64,000 nt of DNA, from the NCBI RefSeq assembly GCF_031202305.1, contig NZ_CP101731.1:3660501-3724500 (forward strand), given 5' to 3'. The translations under genes were made by a program, and so were the position numbers. The notes beneath the pieces were generated by a model. That model had not been told where the DNA came from and did no database searches. It saw nothing but the letters and a program-made list of their open reading frames with translations. Source of the DNA: Pelagibacterium sp. 26DY04 (GTDB taxonomy: Bacteria > Pseudomonadota > Alphaproteobacteria > Rhizobiales > Devosiaceae). Positions 36,647 through 48,516 of the stretch are shown here, in pieces. Position 1 is the stretch's first letter, and each line of letters begins with the position of its first letter.

Positions 36647-38719
36647 CTAAAACTCTTTCCAGTCCTCGTCGACGGCGGCATTGCCGTGGCTCAAATAGGC
36701 GCCGGCGGCCTGCTTGACCTTGACCTGCAGCGAGCGGGCATGGTCGTCCGGCTGCCCTTGCGGCCGGGAAGCCGCCGCGCCGCGCTCCACGCGGAACACA
36801 TCCACGATCCGGTCGAGCGCCGTCGCCTGTTCCTCGGTCTGGGCGATCGCCGCATTGGTTTCCTCGACCAGCGCCGCATTGTGCTGGGTCATTTCGTCCA
36901 TCTGCCGTACGGCGGCGTTGACCTCCTCGATCGAGGAGGCCTGCTCGCGGCTGTCGCGCGCGATCGCTTCCATCTGGCTGGTGTTGGCGCGCGCCGCCTC
37001 CAGCATGGCCGCAAGCTTTTCGGCCGCCTGGGCGACGAGCTTGGAGCCGCCATCGACCTCGGTCGCGCTCTGCTCGATCAGCGCCTTGACCTCGGCCGAA
37101 GCCTCGGCCGCGCTCTGGGCCAGCCGGCGCACCTCGACGGCGACGACGGCAAAGCCCTTGCCCGCTTCCCCGGCCCGCGCCGCTTCCACCGAAGCGTTGA
37201 GCGCCAGAAGGTTGGTCTGGAAGGCGATGTCGTCGATCATCTTGATGATGTCGGAAACCTTGGCCGACGAGGTGGTGATCCGCCCCATCGCGGCGGTCGC
37301 CTCGCCCATGACCTGCCCGCCTTCCTCGGCCGAACGGGTGACCGAAGCGGCGGTCTGGGAAGCATCCTGGGCCCGCTTGGCGTTGTCCATCACGGTCACC
37401 GCAAGCTGTTCCATGGCCGCCGAGGTTTCCTCGATGGTCGCCGCCTGTCGGGTGGTGCGCTCGGAAAGATCGTTCGCGCCCGAAAGGATCTCGCCCGTCG
37501 CCGTCTTGAGCGTACGCGAGGTGCCGCGCAGCTCCATCACGATATCGGAGAGCTTTTCGGCGACCGCATTGGTGTCGTGCTTGAGATTGGCGAACGCCCC
37601 CTGATACTCGCCCATCACCCGCATGGTGAGGTCGGTATTGGCCAGGGCTCCGAGCACGCTGCCGGTTTCGCGCAATCCCCTGTCGACGGTCTCGACAAGA
37701 TCGTTGACCGAGCCGGCCAGGGCATTGAGTTCGGCATCGGCGAAATTGGCCTCGACCCGCTGGCCGAAATCGCCGGCGATTGCCGCATCCACCACATTGC
37801 CGAACGAAGCCTGAAGCTGCCCCATCATTTCCCGGCGGGCCTTTTCGTCGGCCACGATGCGCGCGGCTTCCGCTTCGGTCATCGCGGCGACCTTCTGGCC
37901 GTTCTCGCGGAACACCTCGACGGCGCGGGCCATCTCGCCCACTTCGTTGCGCCGGTCGGTATAGGGCACCTCGACGTCGAATTCGTTCTGGGCGATCCGG
38001 CCCATCACTTGCGAGAGCACCGGGATCGGCCGCGCGATCAGCCGCGAGGCGATCACCGAGAGAACGCACATGATGGCGACGGCAATGCCGCTCACGATCA
38101 GCAACAGGTTCATGGTGTCGGACACCACGGCCGTGATCGCATCCTGGCCAACGCCCACATAGAGCAGCCCCAGCACATCGGTGCCCGAGAGATAGGTTAT
38201 GGGCTGATAGACCGAATAATAATGCTCGCCATTGACCATGGTCTCGGTATAGACGGCGCCCTCTTCGAGGACCTGCCGGTGCAGCGGGCTGTCGCCCGGA
38301 ATCGGCTCCATCGTGACGCGATTGCCCTCGGCATCGACCATCGAGGTCGTCACCTGCTCGAAAAATCCGGTTTCCGAGTTCCAGGCAAAGATCGCCGTCG
38401 TCTCGCCGGTCACCCGGGCGATCGAATCGGCGACGTCATTGTTGTAAAAGCGCGGCATCACCCATGTGCCGATGCTCGCCACGTCGCCTTGTTCGGTCCA
38501 GTCGACCTGAATGCCGCCCATGCCACCCAGAATGGTGGCTGCCGTCCGGATATTGGACTGCTGGCTCTGCTGCGCCACCTGGTCGGTACTGGCCGAAAGA
38601 TTGATGTAAACCGCCGCGACCACGGCACCCACCGAAAGCAACACGGCACCGACCACCATCGCGGCGATCGTCGTGGTCATGGGAATGCGCCCCAGCGTTC
38701 TGCTGATTAAGCCCTGCAT
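36647..38719 (-). CDS. Methyl-accepting chemotaxis protein
   Basis: 690 residues. TM1 (about 14-38), periplasmic Cache-like sensor (about 40-190), TM2 (about 195-222), HAMP, a long second HAMP-like helical region, then the signalling domain with the hairpin tip [20 protein letters not shown]. The last five residues are DWKEF, matching the xWxxF tether that docks CheR/CheB on high-abundance receptors. A GAGGAG site lies eight bases before the ATG. The ligand is unknown; no che genes are nearby. Confidence 0.94.
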   Translation of the reverse strand: MQGLISRTLGRIPMTTTIAAMVVGAVLLSVGAVVAAVYINLSASTDQVAQQSQQSNIRTAATILGGMGGIQVDWTEQGDVASIGTWVMPRFYNNDVADSIARVTGETTAIFAWNSETGFFEQVTTSMVDAEGNRVTMEPIPGDSPLHRQVLEEGAVYTETMVNGEHYYSVYQPITYLSGTDVLGLLYVGVGQDAITAVVSDTMNLLLIVSGIAVAIMCVLSVIASRLIARPIPVLSQVMGRIAQNEFDVEVPYTDRRNEVGEMARAVEVFRENGQKVAAMTEAEAARIVADEKARREMMGQLQASFGNVVDAAIAGDFGQRVEANFADAELNALAGSVNDLVETVDRGLRETGSVLGALANTDLTMRVMGEYQGAFANLKHDTNAVAEKLSDIVMELRGTSRTLKTATGEILSGANDLSERTTRQAATIEETSAAMEQLAVTVMDNAKRAQDASQTAASVTRSAEEGGQVMGEATAAMGRITTSSAKVSDIIKMIDDIAFQTNLLALNASVEAARAGEAGKGFAVVAVEVRRLAQSAAEASAEVKALIEQSATEVDGGSKLVAQAAEKLAAMLEAARANTSQMEAIARDSREQASSIEEVNAAVRQMDEMTQHNAALVEETNAAIAQTEEQATALDRIVDVFRVERGAAASRPQGQPDDHARSLQVKVKQAAGAYLSHGNAAVDEDWKEF

Positions 38720-38867
38720 CGTCTGCTCCTCGTCGACGAATTTTCTCCCTCCTGGGAGATCGTCGCAAAGCTACGGACAGAAGATTAAATGATCGTTTCG
38801 GATTTCGGTCGCCTCCCGGCAAGAATTCGAAGCCTCGCGCGGGCCGGTTTCCACCCCGCCGCAAAAC

Positions 38868-38895
38868 AAAAAGGCGCCCGCCGGACGCCCTTTTT
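38868..38895 (-). terminator. Intrinsic terminator of the atp operon
   Basis: On the minus strand GGCGTCC pairs with GGGCGCC (one G-T pair, three-base loop) with A5 before and T5 after the stem, about 25 bases past the atpC stop. Strong terminator layout. Confidence 0.85.
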
Positions 38896-38919
38896 CAAGA
38901 AATTCGTTCTGCCCGGGGC

Positions 38920-39342
38920 CTAATGCACCGAGCCACCGATCGAAGCACTTTCGAGCAGCAGGTTACGCCAGGTATCGAGCGCATTCTGGGCGGCGATCTT
39001 CTCGTCGCCCTCGCCTGCCGCCGACAGCGCCTGCTGCGCTTGGGAAATCCGCGCCTCGATTTCGGTCCGGCCGAACTCGCTCGCCGGCCGGGCCTCCTCG
39101 GCCAGGATCGTGACCCCGGCATCGGAAATGTCGGCAAAGCCGCCACCGACGAAAAAGCTCTTGTTGGCCCCGCTGGTGTCGACCACCGTGACGAACCCCG
39201 GCTTGAGCACGGTCATCAGCGGCGCATGGTCGCCCATCACCGTGAGATAACCCTCGGCGCCCGGTACGACCACCGACCGCGCCTCGGCGCTCAGAACGAG
39301 CACTTCCGGCGATACGATTTCGACTTTGACGCCTTCGGCCAT
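38920..39342 (-). CDS. atpC: ATP synthase F1 subunit epsilon
   Basis: 140 residues. The N-terminal beta domain (VEIVSPEVLVLSAEARSVVVPGAEGYLTV read in pieces, GDHAPLMTVLKPG) and a C-terminal helical part (RTEIEARISQAQQALSA) match epsilon. Last gene of the F1 operon, separated from atpD by 67 bases containing a hairpin. Confidence 0.96.
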   Translation of the reverse strand: MAEGVKVEIVSPEVLVLSAEARSVVVPGAEGYLTVMGDHAPLMTVLKPGFVTVVDTSGANKSFFVGGGFADISDAGVTILAEEARPASEFGRTEIEARISQAQQALSAAGEGDEKIAAQNALDTWRNLLLESASIGGSVH

Positions 39343-39371
39343 GTCCCTGTCCGTTCTCTAAAACAAATCCC

Positions 39372-39395
39372 GTGCGGGCCCCCAAAGGCCCGCAC
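39372..39395 (-). terminator. Hairpin between atpD and atpC
   Basis: Nine-bp perfect inverted repeat (39372-39380 with 39387-39395), six-base loop, no T-run. It may be an mRNA stability or partial attenuation element that sets epsilon below beta. Confidence 0.5.
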
Positions 39396-39409
39396 ATGCC
39401 GTCAAAACC

Positions 39410-40930
<1,521 letters not shown>

Positions 40931-41815
40931 CTAGAGCGCCTCGGCGCCCGAAATAATTTCGATCAGTTCCTTGGTGATCTGCGCCTGGCGCTGGCGGTTG
41001 TAGCTCAGCTGCAACTTGGTGATCAGCTCACCGGCATTGCGGGTGGCGTTGTCCATCGCCGTCATCTGCGCGCCAAAGAACGAGGCGTTGTTCTCGAGCA
41101 GCGCCCGGAAGATCTGCACGCTCACATTGCGCGGCAGCAGGTCTTCGAGGATCGCCTCCTCGTCGGGCTCGTATTCGTAGATCGCCGCGCCGGCCTTGAT
41201 CTCCTCGCCCTCGGCCTTGTCGAACTTGGCCGGAATGAGCTGCTGAGCGGTCGGCACCTGGGAGATGACCGACTGGAAGCGCGAATAGAACAGCGTCGCC
41301 ACGTCGAACTCGCCGGCTTCGTAAAGCGCGAGGATCTTTTCCCCGATGCCCTGGGCCGTGGCGTAGCCGAGCTGCTTGACCTCGCGCAGCGAGATCTGCT
41401 CGGTGATGTTTTTCGCAAGGCCGCGCTTCAGGATATCGGCGCCCTTCTTGCCCACCGTCAGGATCTTGACGGTCTTGCCCTGGGCGATCAGCCGCTGGGC
41501 ATGCTCGCGCGCCATGCGGGCGATCGAGGAGTTGAAGCCGCCGGCCAGTCCGCGCTCGCCGGTCGCCACCACCAGAAGGTGCACGTCTTCCTTGCCCGTG
41601 CCCGCCAGGAGCGCCGGCGCATCCGGACGGCCCTCATAGGCAGCGCCCAGCCCGGCCAGCACCTTTTCCATGCGCTCGGCATAGGGGCGCGCGGCTTCGG
41701 CGGCGTCCTGGGCGCGGCGGAGCTTGGCCGCCGCGACCATCTGCATGGCCTTGGTGATCTTCTGGGTCGACTTGACCGAGTTGATCCGGTTCTTGAGGTC
41801 TTTCAAAGAGGGCAT
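40931..41815 (-). CDS. atpG: ATP synthase F1 subunit gamma
   Basis: 294 residues. N-terminal [20 protein letters not shown] and C-terminal [15 protein letters not shown] helices form the central rotor shaft. Full length, between atpA and atpD. Confidence 0.98.
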   Translation of the reverse strand: MPSLKDLKNRINSVKSTQKITKAMQMVAAAKLRRAQDAAEAARPYAERMEKVLAGLGAAYEGRPDAPALLAGTGKEDVHLLVVATGERGLAGGFNSSIARMAREHAQRLIAQGKTVKILTVGKKGADILKRGLAKNITEQISLREVKQLGYATAQGIGEKILALYEAGEFDVATLFYSRFQSVISQVPTAQQLIPAKFDKAEGEEIKAGAAIYEYEPDEEAILEDLLPRNVSVQIFRALLENNASFFGAQMTAMDNATRNAGELITKLQLSYNRQRQAQITKELIEIISGAEAL

Positions 41816-41851
41816 TGCGCCGAAAGCTCCTTGCCAGCCGATCCGCCGGTC

Positions 41852-43384
41852 TTAAGCGGTATAGGTCTTCTTGAAGGCGTCGAGCGCAGACTTGAGCCGA
41901 TCCTTGATCCCGTCGGAAAGCGCCTTTTCCTGGGCGATGTCACCCAGAAGGTCGGCATGCTTGCTGCGGAGCGTCGAAAGCAGCGCCTTTTCGAACGCCT
42001 GCACGCCGCGCACCGGAAGATCGTCGAGATAGCCGTTGACGCCGGCATAGATCACAGCGACCTGCTCTTCGGTCTTGAGCGGAGAGAACTGGGGCTGCTT
42101 CAAAAGCTCGGTCAGACGCGCGCCACGGTTCAGCAGGCGCTGGGTCGCGGCGTCGAGGTCCGAACCGAACTGGGCGAAGGCGGCCATTTCGCGATACTGG
42201 CTGAGCTCGCCCTTGATCGAGCCGGCAACCTGCTTCATCGCCTTGACCTGAGCGGACGAACCCACGCGGGACACCGACAGACCCACGTTCACGGCCGGAC
42301 GGATACCCTGGAAGAACAGGTTCGTCTCAAGGAAGATCTGGCCGTCGGTGATCGAGATCACGTTGGTGGGGATATAGGCCGAAACGTCGTTGGCCTGGGT
42401 TTCGATGATCGGCAGGGCGGTCAGCGAACCGGCACCGTGGTTTTCGTTCATCTTGGCAGCGCGTTCGAGAAGACGGCTGTGCAGATAGAACACGTCGCCC
42501 GGATAGGCTTCACGTCCGGGAGGACGACGCAGCAGCAGGCTCATCTGGCGGTAGGCGACGGCCTGCTTGGAAAGGTCGTCATAGGCGATCACGGCATGCA
42601 TGCCGTTGTCGCGGAAATATTCGCCGATGGCGCAGCCGGTGAACGGCGCCAGGAACTGCATCGGCGCCGGGTCCGAAGCGGTCGCGGCAACCACGATCGA
42701 ATATTCGAGCGCGCCATTGTCTTCCAGCATCTTGACGAACTGGGCAACGGTCGAGCGCTTCTGGCCCACCGCGACATAGACGCAGTAGAGCTTGTCGTTC
42801 TCGCGGTTTTCCTGGTGCGCCGGCTTCTGGTTGAGGAAGGTGTCCAGAACGATGGCGGTCTTGCCGGTCTGGCGGTCACCGATCACCAGCTCGCGCTGGC
42901 CGCGGCCGATGGGGATCAGCGCGTCGATGGCCTTCAAACCGGTCGACATCGGCTCGTGCACGGATTTGCGCGGCAGAATGCCGGGCGCCTTGACGTCCAC
43001 GCGGCGGCGTTCGGTCGCTTCGATCGGGCCCTTGCCGTCGATCGGATTGCCCAGCCCGTCCACGACACGGCCCAGAAGGCCCATGCCCACGGGGGTATCG
43101 ACGATCGCGCCGGTGCGCTTGACGGTATCGCCTTCCTTGATGTCGCGGTCGGACCCGAAGATCACGACGCCGACATTGTCGGCTTCCAGGTTCTGGGCCA
43201 TGCCCTTGATGCCGCCGGGAAATTCGACGAGCTCGCCGGCCTGCACCTTGTCCAGCCCGAAGACGCGCGCGATGCCGTCACCGACGCTGAGCACCTGCCC
43301 GACCTCGGAAACCTGGGCTTCCTTGCCGAAATCCTTGATCTGGTCTTTGAGGATCGCGGAAATTTCCGCAGCTTTGATATCCAT
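41852..43384 (-). CDS. atpA: ATP synthase F1 subunit alpha
   Basis: 510 residues. N-terminal [15 protein letters not shown]-loop [10 protein letters not shown] near 170, and [13 protein letters not shown] (alpha signature). Noncatalytic nucleotide-binding subunit. The ATG overlaps the atpH stop by one base (TAATG). Confidence 0.98.
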   Translation of the reverse strand: MDIKAAEISAILKDQIKDFGKEAQVSEVGQVLSVGDGIARVFGLDKVQAGELVEFPGGIKGMAQNLEADNVGVVIFGSDRDIKEGDTVKRTGAIVDTPVGMGLLGRVVDGLGNPIDGKGPIEATERRRVDVKAPGILPRKSVHEPMSTGLKAIDALIPIGRGQRELVIGDRQTGKTAIVLDTFLNQKPAHQENRENDKLYCVYVAVGQKRSTVAQFVKMLEDNGALEYSIVVAATASDPAPMQFLAPFTGCAIGEYFRDNGMHAVIAYDDLSKQAVAYRQMSLLLRRPPGREAYPGDVFYLHSRLLERAAKMNENHGAGSLTALPIIETQANDVSAYIPTNVISITDGQIFLETNLFFQGIRPAVNVGLSVSRVGSSAQVKAMKQVAGSIKGELSQYREMAAFAQFGSDLDAATQRLLNRGARLTELLKQPQFSPLKTEEQVAVIYAGVNGYLDDLPVRGVQAFEKALLSTLRSKHADLLGDIAQEKALSDGIKDRLKSALDAFKKTYTA

Positions 43385-43944
43385 TAGCTGACCCCTTTCA
43401 TGGCGATCTTCATGGCCGAAAGTTTTGTCTTGAGGGAGGTGTCGATCATCTGGCTGCCGACCTTGACGACAAGGCCGCCGATCAGGCTTTCATCGACACG
43501 CGTATTGAGGGAGACGTCCTTGCCGATCTTGTCCTTGAGGACGGCGGCGAGTTCGCTTTGCTGCTGGTCGGACAAAGGCGCTGCCGAAGTCACTTCGGCG
43601 CTCACTTCGTTCCGGGCCTCGGCGGCGAGGCGCTTGAATTCGGCGATGATCTCCGAAAGCGCGAACAGCCGGCCGTTCTGGGCGACGACCTTGAGCGTGT
43701 TGGCAACCAGCTCGACCGGACCGGTCTTTTCGATCACCGAATTGAGCGCGGCGCTCTTGGCATCGGTCGCGATGGTGGGGCTGAACAGGAACCGGGAGAA
43801 ATCGTCCGAGGACTGGATCAAATCCGCGATGGCATCGAGATCGGCTTCCACGGCCGGGACCGAGCCCGCTTCGCTTGCCAGGTCGAAAAGCGCCGACGCA
43901 TAGGGCCGCGCGATCTTTGAGAGAACGGATCGTGGTGCGCTCAA
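43384..43944 (-). CDS. atpH: ATP synthase F1 subunit delta
   Basis: 186 residues from a TTG at 43944, giving the standard length and a normal N terminus ([14 protein letters not shown]). The frame stays open upstream, but that part has no family similarity. The C-terminal [20 protein letters not shown] is typical. First gene of atpHAGDC; the F0 genes are not in the window, as usual in alphaproteobacteria. The 237-base gap to priA holds the likely promoter and a 14-bp perfect palindrome at 43990-44003 whose role is unknown. Confidence 0.93.
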   Translation of the reverse strand: MSAPRSVLSKIARPYASALFDLASEAGSVPAVEADLDAIADLIQSSDDFSRFLFSPTIATDAKSAALNSVIEKTGPVELVANTLKVVAQNGRLFALSEIIAEFKRLAAEARNEVSAEVTSAAPLSDQQQSELAAVLKDKIGKDVSLNTRVDESLIGGLVVKVGSQMIDTSLKTKLSAMKIAMKGVS

Positions 43945-44181
43945 GCCTTCATAACCCCGCTGCTTGCCCCGCCCTAGGTCGTCGTCATCGCCGAAATTTC
44001 GGCGGCGGCGGCATCTGGTTCTGTTGATCTGGTATTCACAAAGAGCAGCCGAGACGAAGGACCTGCCCTGAAATTTCCGGGGTGGCCTTACCATGACGAA
44101 AACGCCCGCGCAAGCGGATCAAGGCCAAATCGCGGCGACCCAAATGTCGCATTTCTCTTATCTTGAGCCGGCCAGCCTAGA

Positions 44182-46347
44182 TCAATAAAAACTCATGGGA
44201 TCGATATCGACCTGAACCCTGAGATTTCCCTTGGCGGCAGGCCCGTTTTCCAGCCAGAATCGCACATAGCCGGAAAGGTCGAAATCCTTGGGGCTTTGCA
44301 CGAGAATCCGCACCCTGTGCCGCCCGCGCACCATCGCCACGGGCGCGTCTGCCGGCCCGAAGCGGCTGACATTTGCCGCCAGCGGCGCCGCCGCCATCAA
44401 CGCCCTGGCATAGCCCATGGTCTCTGTATGCTCGTTGCCCGAAACGATCAGCGCGGCGAGCCGCCCGAACGGCGGCAGCCCGCCCTGCCGGCGCACCTCC
44501 AGCTCATGGGCATAGAACCCTTCGCGGTCCCCGCTGATCATCGCCCGCATCACCGCATGGTCGGGATGATAGGTCTGGAGGAACGCCTTGCCCGACCGCG
44601 ATTCGCGCCCCGCGCGTCCGGTGACCTGCGTTAAAATCTGAAACGTCTTTTCCGCCGCCCGCGGATCGCCATGGGCCAGCCCCAGATCGGCATCGATCAC
44701 CCCCACCAGCGACAGCTTTTCGAAATGGTGCCCCTTGGCCACCAATTGCGTGCCGATGATGATGTCGTATTCCCCGCGCGCGATCTCGGCGAAGCGGTCG
44801 CGGATCTGGCGCATCGAGCCCATGTCGGACGAGAGCACCACCGGCCGCGCGCCGGGGAAGCGCTCGGCGACCTCCTCGGCCAGCCTTTCGATGCCCGGCC
44901 CCACCGCCACCAGCGAATCCGTCGCCCCGCACGAACCGCACACTTCGGGGGCCCGCTCCTCATGCCCGCAATGGTGGCACATCAGAACGCCCCGGAACCG
45001 GTGCTCGACCAGCCAGGTCGAGCAATCGGGACATTGATATTGATGCCCGCAGGCCCGGCACAGGGTCAGCGGCGCATATCCGCGCCGGTTGAGAAACAGC
45101 AGCGCCTGCTCGCCCCGGTCGAGCGCGTCGAACACCGCCCGCGCCAGTTTGGGCGCGATCCACTGACCCTTTTCCGGCCCGTCGGCCCGCATGTCGATCG
45201 CCGTGATGTCGGGCAGCGCCGCATCGGCGAAACGGCTTTCGAGCCGCACATGCGCATAGCGCCCCGTCTCGGCATTGTTGCGCGATTCGACAGAGGGCGT
45301 GGCCGAGGAGAGCAGCACCCGCGCATCGGCCAGCGAAGCGCGCACCACCGCCATGTCGCGCCCGTGATAGTTCACCCGGTCGGCCTGCTTGAACGCCCCG
45401 TCATGCTCCTCGTCGAGCACGAACAGCCCCAGCTCGCGAAACGGCAGGAACAGCGCCGACCGCGCCCCGATCACCGCCCGCACTTCGCCCGTCAGCACCC
45501 CGCGCCACACCCGCGCCCTTTGCACCGGCGTCATTTCCGAATGCCATTCGGCGGCCCGCTGCCCGAAGCGCTTTTCGAACCGGTCGAGGAATGTGTGGGT
45601 CAAGGCGATCTCGGGCAGGATGATCGCCACCTGCCTGCCGGCCCTCAGCGTATCGGCCACCGCCTCGAAGAACACTTCGGTCTTGCCCGACCCGGTGATG
45701 CCGTCGAGCAATGCCACCGAAAATCCGCCATTGTCATGGGCGCGGATTTTCTCGATCGCCGCCTGCTGCGCCGGGGAAAGCCTGGCCGGCGCGAAGTCGG
45801 GCTCGGGCGGCAGCACGGGCGGAGGCGCGGGCATCTCTACCGCCTCGAGGCACCCCGATTTCACCAACCCGTCGACCACCGCCGTCGAAACCCCCGCCGC
45901 CCCGATCAGCGCCGGCTTGGCCCAGGGGTAGCCGTCCTCCATCACCGAAAGCACCCGGGCGCGGGCCTCGGTCATGCGCTCGGGTTCGGGGCCGGCTCTC
46001 TTATACGCGACGATCGGACGTGGCGGGTCCAGCGCCTCCCGGCTTCTGAGCGCTCCGCGCAGCACCATTCCCGGCTGGGCCAGCGTATAGCGCGCCACCC
46101 AGTCGACGGTCTTTAAAAGCTCGTCGGAAAGCGGCGGCACCTCGAAGGCGTGCGCGATGTCCTTGAGCCGGTTATGGGCGAAATTGTCTTTCGGCTCTCC
46201 CCACACCACCCCCAGCGTCGGCCGCGGCCCCAGCGGCACGACGACGATCGAACCGCGCTCGACCGCCATCCCCTCGGGCACCCGATAGGAATAGGGGCCG
46301 TCGACGGCGACCGAAACCATCACTGATACGACTGGGCCAAGGGACAT
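44182..46347 (-). CDS. priA: Primosomal protein N' (PriA helicase)
   Basis: 721 residues from the ATG at 46347 (MSLGPVVSVMV); the frame is open further upstream across the xerC promoter region but that seems unlikely to be coding. Helicase motifs: GITGSGKTEV near 215-225, LDEEHDGAFKQ, and a zinc-binding insert of eight Cys (CRACGHQYQCPDC, CHHCGHEERAPEVCGSC). It restarts stalled replication forks. Divergent from xerC with a 105-base shared upstream region. Confidence 0.95.
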   Translation of the reverse strand: MSLGPVVSVMVSVAVDGPYSYRVPEGMAVERGSIVVVPLGPRPTLGVVWGEPKDNFAHNRLKDIAHAFEVPPLSDELLKTVDWVARYTLAQPGMVLRGALRSREALDPPRPIVAYKRAGPEPERMTEARARVLSVMEDGYPWAKPALIGAAGVSTAVVDGLVKSGCLEAVEMPAPPPVLPPEPDFAPARLSPAQQAAIEKIRAHDNGGFSVALLDGITGSGKTEVFFEAVADTLRAGRQVAIILPEIALTHTFLDRFEKRFGQRAAEWHSEMTPVQRARVWRGVLTGEVRAVIGARSALFLPFRELGLFVLDEEHDGAFKQADRVNYHGRDMAVVRASLADARVLLSSATPSVESRNNAETGRYAHVRLESRFADAALPDITAIDMRADGPEKGQWIAPKLARAVFDALDRGEQALLFLNRRGYAPLTLCRACGHQYQCPDCSTWLVEHRFRGVLMCHHCGHEERAPEVCGSCGATDSLVAVGPGIERLAEEVAERFPGARPVVLSSDMGSMRQIRDRFAEIARGEYDIIIGTQLVAKGHHFEKLSLVGVIDADLGLAHGDPRAAEKTFQILTQVTGRAGRESRSGKAFLQTYHPDHAVMRAMISGDREGFYAHELEVRRQGGLPPFGRLAALIVSGNEHTETMGYARALMAAAPLAANVSRFGPADAPVAMVRGRHRVRILVQSPKDFDLSGYVRFWLENGPAAKGNLRVQVDIDPMSFY

Positions 46348-46452
46348 AGGGAAAAATGCGAACGAAACGGGATCAGGCCGCCTAACATAGTGTGCTGGCG
46401 CGATTCGGCCAGTCCCCGTTTTGGTAACCTCTTTGCGCTTAGACTGGCCGCC

Positions 46453-47382
46453 ATGACCGATACCGGCTTTGCCATTTCCGATCGCCTGCGCAGCCACGTC
46501 ACCGCCTGGCAGCGCGAACTCTCAACAATAAGGCGCCTCTCGCCCAAGACGGTCGAGGCCTATGGCCGCGATCTCGACCAGTTCATGGCCTTCCTCTCCG
46601 CCCATATCGGCGGCACTGTCGACCTTGGCGATCTCAAACAGCTTCGCCCCGCCGATCTGCGCGCCTTCCTTGCCGCCCGCCGCCGCGCCGATATCGGCTC
46701 GCGCAGCCTCGCCCGCGCCCTTTCGGGGGTGAAATCCTTCTTCACATATCTGGAACGCGAAGGCATCATGGCCCTCGAAGCGCTCTCTGTGGTGCGCACC
46801 CCCAAATTGCCGCGGGGCCTGCCCAAACCGCTTTCGGCCTCCGAGGCCAAAGCGGTCGGCCCGGCCACCCATGAGCAGGAAGTTCGTCCCTGGATCGCCG
46901 CCCGCGACGTGGCGGTCATCTCCCTTTGCTACGGCGCCGGCCTGCGCATTTCGGAAGCCCTGGCGCTGACCCGCGCCGATCTCGATGGCTCGGCGCTGCG
47001 GGTCGTGGGCAAGGGCAACAAGGTGCGCCTCGTCCCGCTGATCGCCCCGGTCCGCGCCGCCATCGAGGATTACCTCCGCCTCTGCCCCTTCGCCGTCGGC
47101 GCTAATGACCCCATGTTCCGCGGCGTTCGCGGCGGCCCCTTGAGCCCGCGCCTCATCCAGCTCCGGCTCGAAGAGCTTCGCGGCGCGCTCGGGCTTCCCG
47201 CCTCGGCGACCCCGCATGCCCTGCGCCATTCCTTTGCCACCCACCTTTTGGCCGGCGGCGGAGATTTACGCGCCATCCAGGAGCTTTTGGGCCACGCCTC
47301 GCTCTCGACCACCCAGATCTACACCCATATCGACGGCGAACGCCTGCTCGAAGCCTATCGCTCCGCACATCCGCGGTCGTAA
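46453..47382 (+). CDS. xerC: Tyrosine recombinase XerC
   Basis: 309 residues from ATG 46453. An N-terminal SAM-like core-binding domain (TVEAYGRDLDQFMAFL) and a catalytic domain with the Arg in YGAGLRISEAL, HALRHSFATHL and LGHASLSTTQIYTH (R-H-R-Y set present). It resolves chromosome dimers with XerD at dif. Genomic position next to priA is conserved in the order, so it is a housekeeping XerC rather than an integrase. Confidence 0.94.
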   Translation: MTDTGFAISDRLRSHVTAWQRELSTIRRLSPKTVEAYGRDLDQFMAFLSAHIGGTVDLGDLKQLRPADLRAFLAARRRADIGSRSLARALSGVKSFFTYLEREGIMALEALSVVRTPKLPRGLPKPLSASEAKAVGPATHEQEVRPWIAARDVAVISLCYGAGLRISEALALTRADLDGSALRVVGKGNKVRLVPLIAPVRAAIEDYLRLCPFAVGANDPMFRGVRGGPLSPRLIQLRLEELRGALGLPASATPHALRHSFATHLLAGGGDLRAIQELLGHASLSTTQIYTHIDGERLLEAYRSAHPRS

Positions 47383-47423
47383 ACGCCGTCTTGGCGTGTG
47401 TGAATTTGCTGCTGGAACCGTTC

Positions 47424-47510
47424 AGGATTTGATTGCATCAAATCCTCGATTCCAACCCATTGTTTGTCGCGTGCCCGAACGCAAAACCGTTCCACTTTTG
47501 CTGGACACGC
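47424..47510. repeat. Dispersed palindromic repeat, copy 3 (inverted) with adjoining palindrome
   Basis: A 10-bp perfect inverted repeat (47424-47433 with 47437-47446, spacer TGC) is followed by 47469-47510, which is the reverse complement of the arms of the element at 25414 and 50138 but without the central 23-base hairpin. I recall similar composite sequences as common intergenic repeats in Hyphomicrobiales. It sits directly after xerC. Confidence 0.7.
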
Positions 47511-47535
47511 TCTAATAGGCTGACAACATCCCTTT

Positions 47536-48516
47536 ATGGCCGATATGCACACCATGCCCCCCTCCCCCATCCGCGATCAGAATATCGGCCTGGCCCTCGC
47601 CGCCCTCGGCGCCGCCCTCTTTGCCACCAAGGGCATTTTCGTCAAACTCGCCTACGCTCAGGACCTTGATGCGCTTACGGTTCTGGCCTGGCGCATGATC
47701 CTGGCCGTGCCGTTTTTCCTGGCGTTCGGCCTCCTCGCCTATCGCGACCGCCGCCGGGGAAAAGGCCGCCATGCCAATGAAAAGGTTCCGTTCAGATCGG
47801 TCTTGGGCGCCATGCTCATCGGCATCATGGGCTATTATGGCGCAAGCCTTCTCGATTTTCTCAGCCTCGACCTCATCACCGCCCAGCTCAACCGCCTGGT
47901 TTTGCTCACTTACCCCTTCATCGTCCTGGTCCTGGGCGCGGTGTTGTTCCGCCGGCGCCTCACCGCCCCGGTGATCGGCGCCGCCCTGCTCGCCTATCTG
48001 GGCATCGCCATCATCTTCGGCCATGACATGGTGATCGAGGGCGATACGGTTCTGGCCGGCACCGCGCTGGCCCTCGCCAGCGCCCTGGCCTATGCGCTCT
48101 ATCAGCTTTTCGCCAAGCCGCTGATCGACGTGCTCGGGCCGCGCCTGTTCACCGCCATCGCCATGACGGCGGCGGGCGTCATCGTGCTGGTCCACTTCTT
48201 TTGGACACACCCGTTTTCCGCCCTGGCGATTGCGCCGGACACCTTTTGGATTCTCCTTGCCCTTGCGCTCGCCGCCACTGTCGCGCCGGTGCTGTTGATC
48301 GCCGCCGCCATCGGCTCGATCGGCGCCGAAAGGACGGCGGTTTTCGGCAATATCTCCCCGATTTTGACCATTATTCTGGCCATTATCGTTCTGGGTGAAC
48401 CCTTTACGGCGATCCACGGTGCCGGAACCGCACTGGTAATTTGCGGCATTTTGCTGTTCACTCGTCTCACCACGCAACCGGCAATTGCTAGCCGCGAAGA
48501 GGGACCAATCTCATGA
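47536..48516 (+). CDS. EamA/DMT-superfamily permease
   Basis: 326 residues with about ten membrane helices in two EamA halves (LAALGAALFATKGIFVKLAY first; LALASALAYALYQLFAKPL second). Such transporters export amino acids, nucleotides or drugs; the substrate cannot be inferred. The ATGA overlap with the following repeat-protein gene suggests they are made together, although a functional link is unproven. Confidence 0.9.
   Translation: MADMHTMPPSPIRDQNIGLALAALGAALFATKGIFVKLAYAQDLDALTVLAWRMILAVPFFLAFGLLAYRDRRRGKGRHANEKVPFRSVLGAMLIGIMGYYGASLLDFLSLDLITAQLNRLVLLTYPFIVLVLGAVLFRRRLTAPVIGAALLAYLGIAIIFGHDMVIEGDTVLAGTALALASALAYALYQLFAKPLIDVLGPRLFTAIAMTAAGVIVLVHFFWTHPFSALAIAPDTFWILLALALAATVAPVLLIAAAIGSIGAERTAVFGNISPILTIILAIIVLGEPFTAIHGAGTALVICGILLFTRLTTQPAIASREEGPIS

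Noticed and set aside
43990..44003. 14-bp palindrome upstream of atpH
   Set aside because: Perfect but short, and its position relative to a promoter could not be established, so it is not claimed as an operator.
46453..47382. Phage or island integrase
   Set aside because: Sequence, length and the priA neighbour indicate housekeeping XerC; no attachment sites, tRNA disruption or phage genes nearby.
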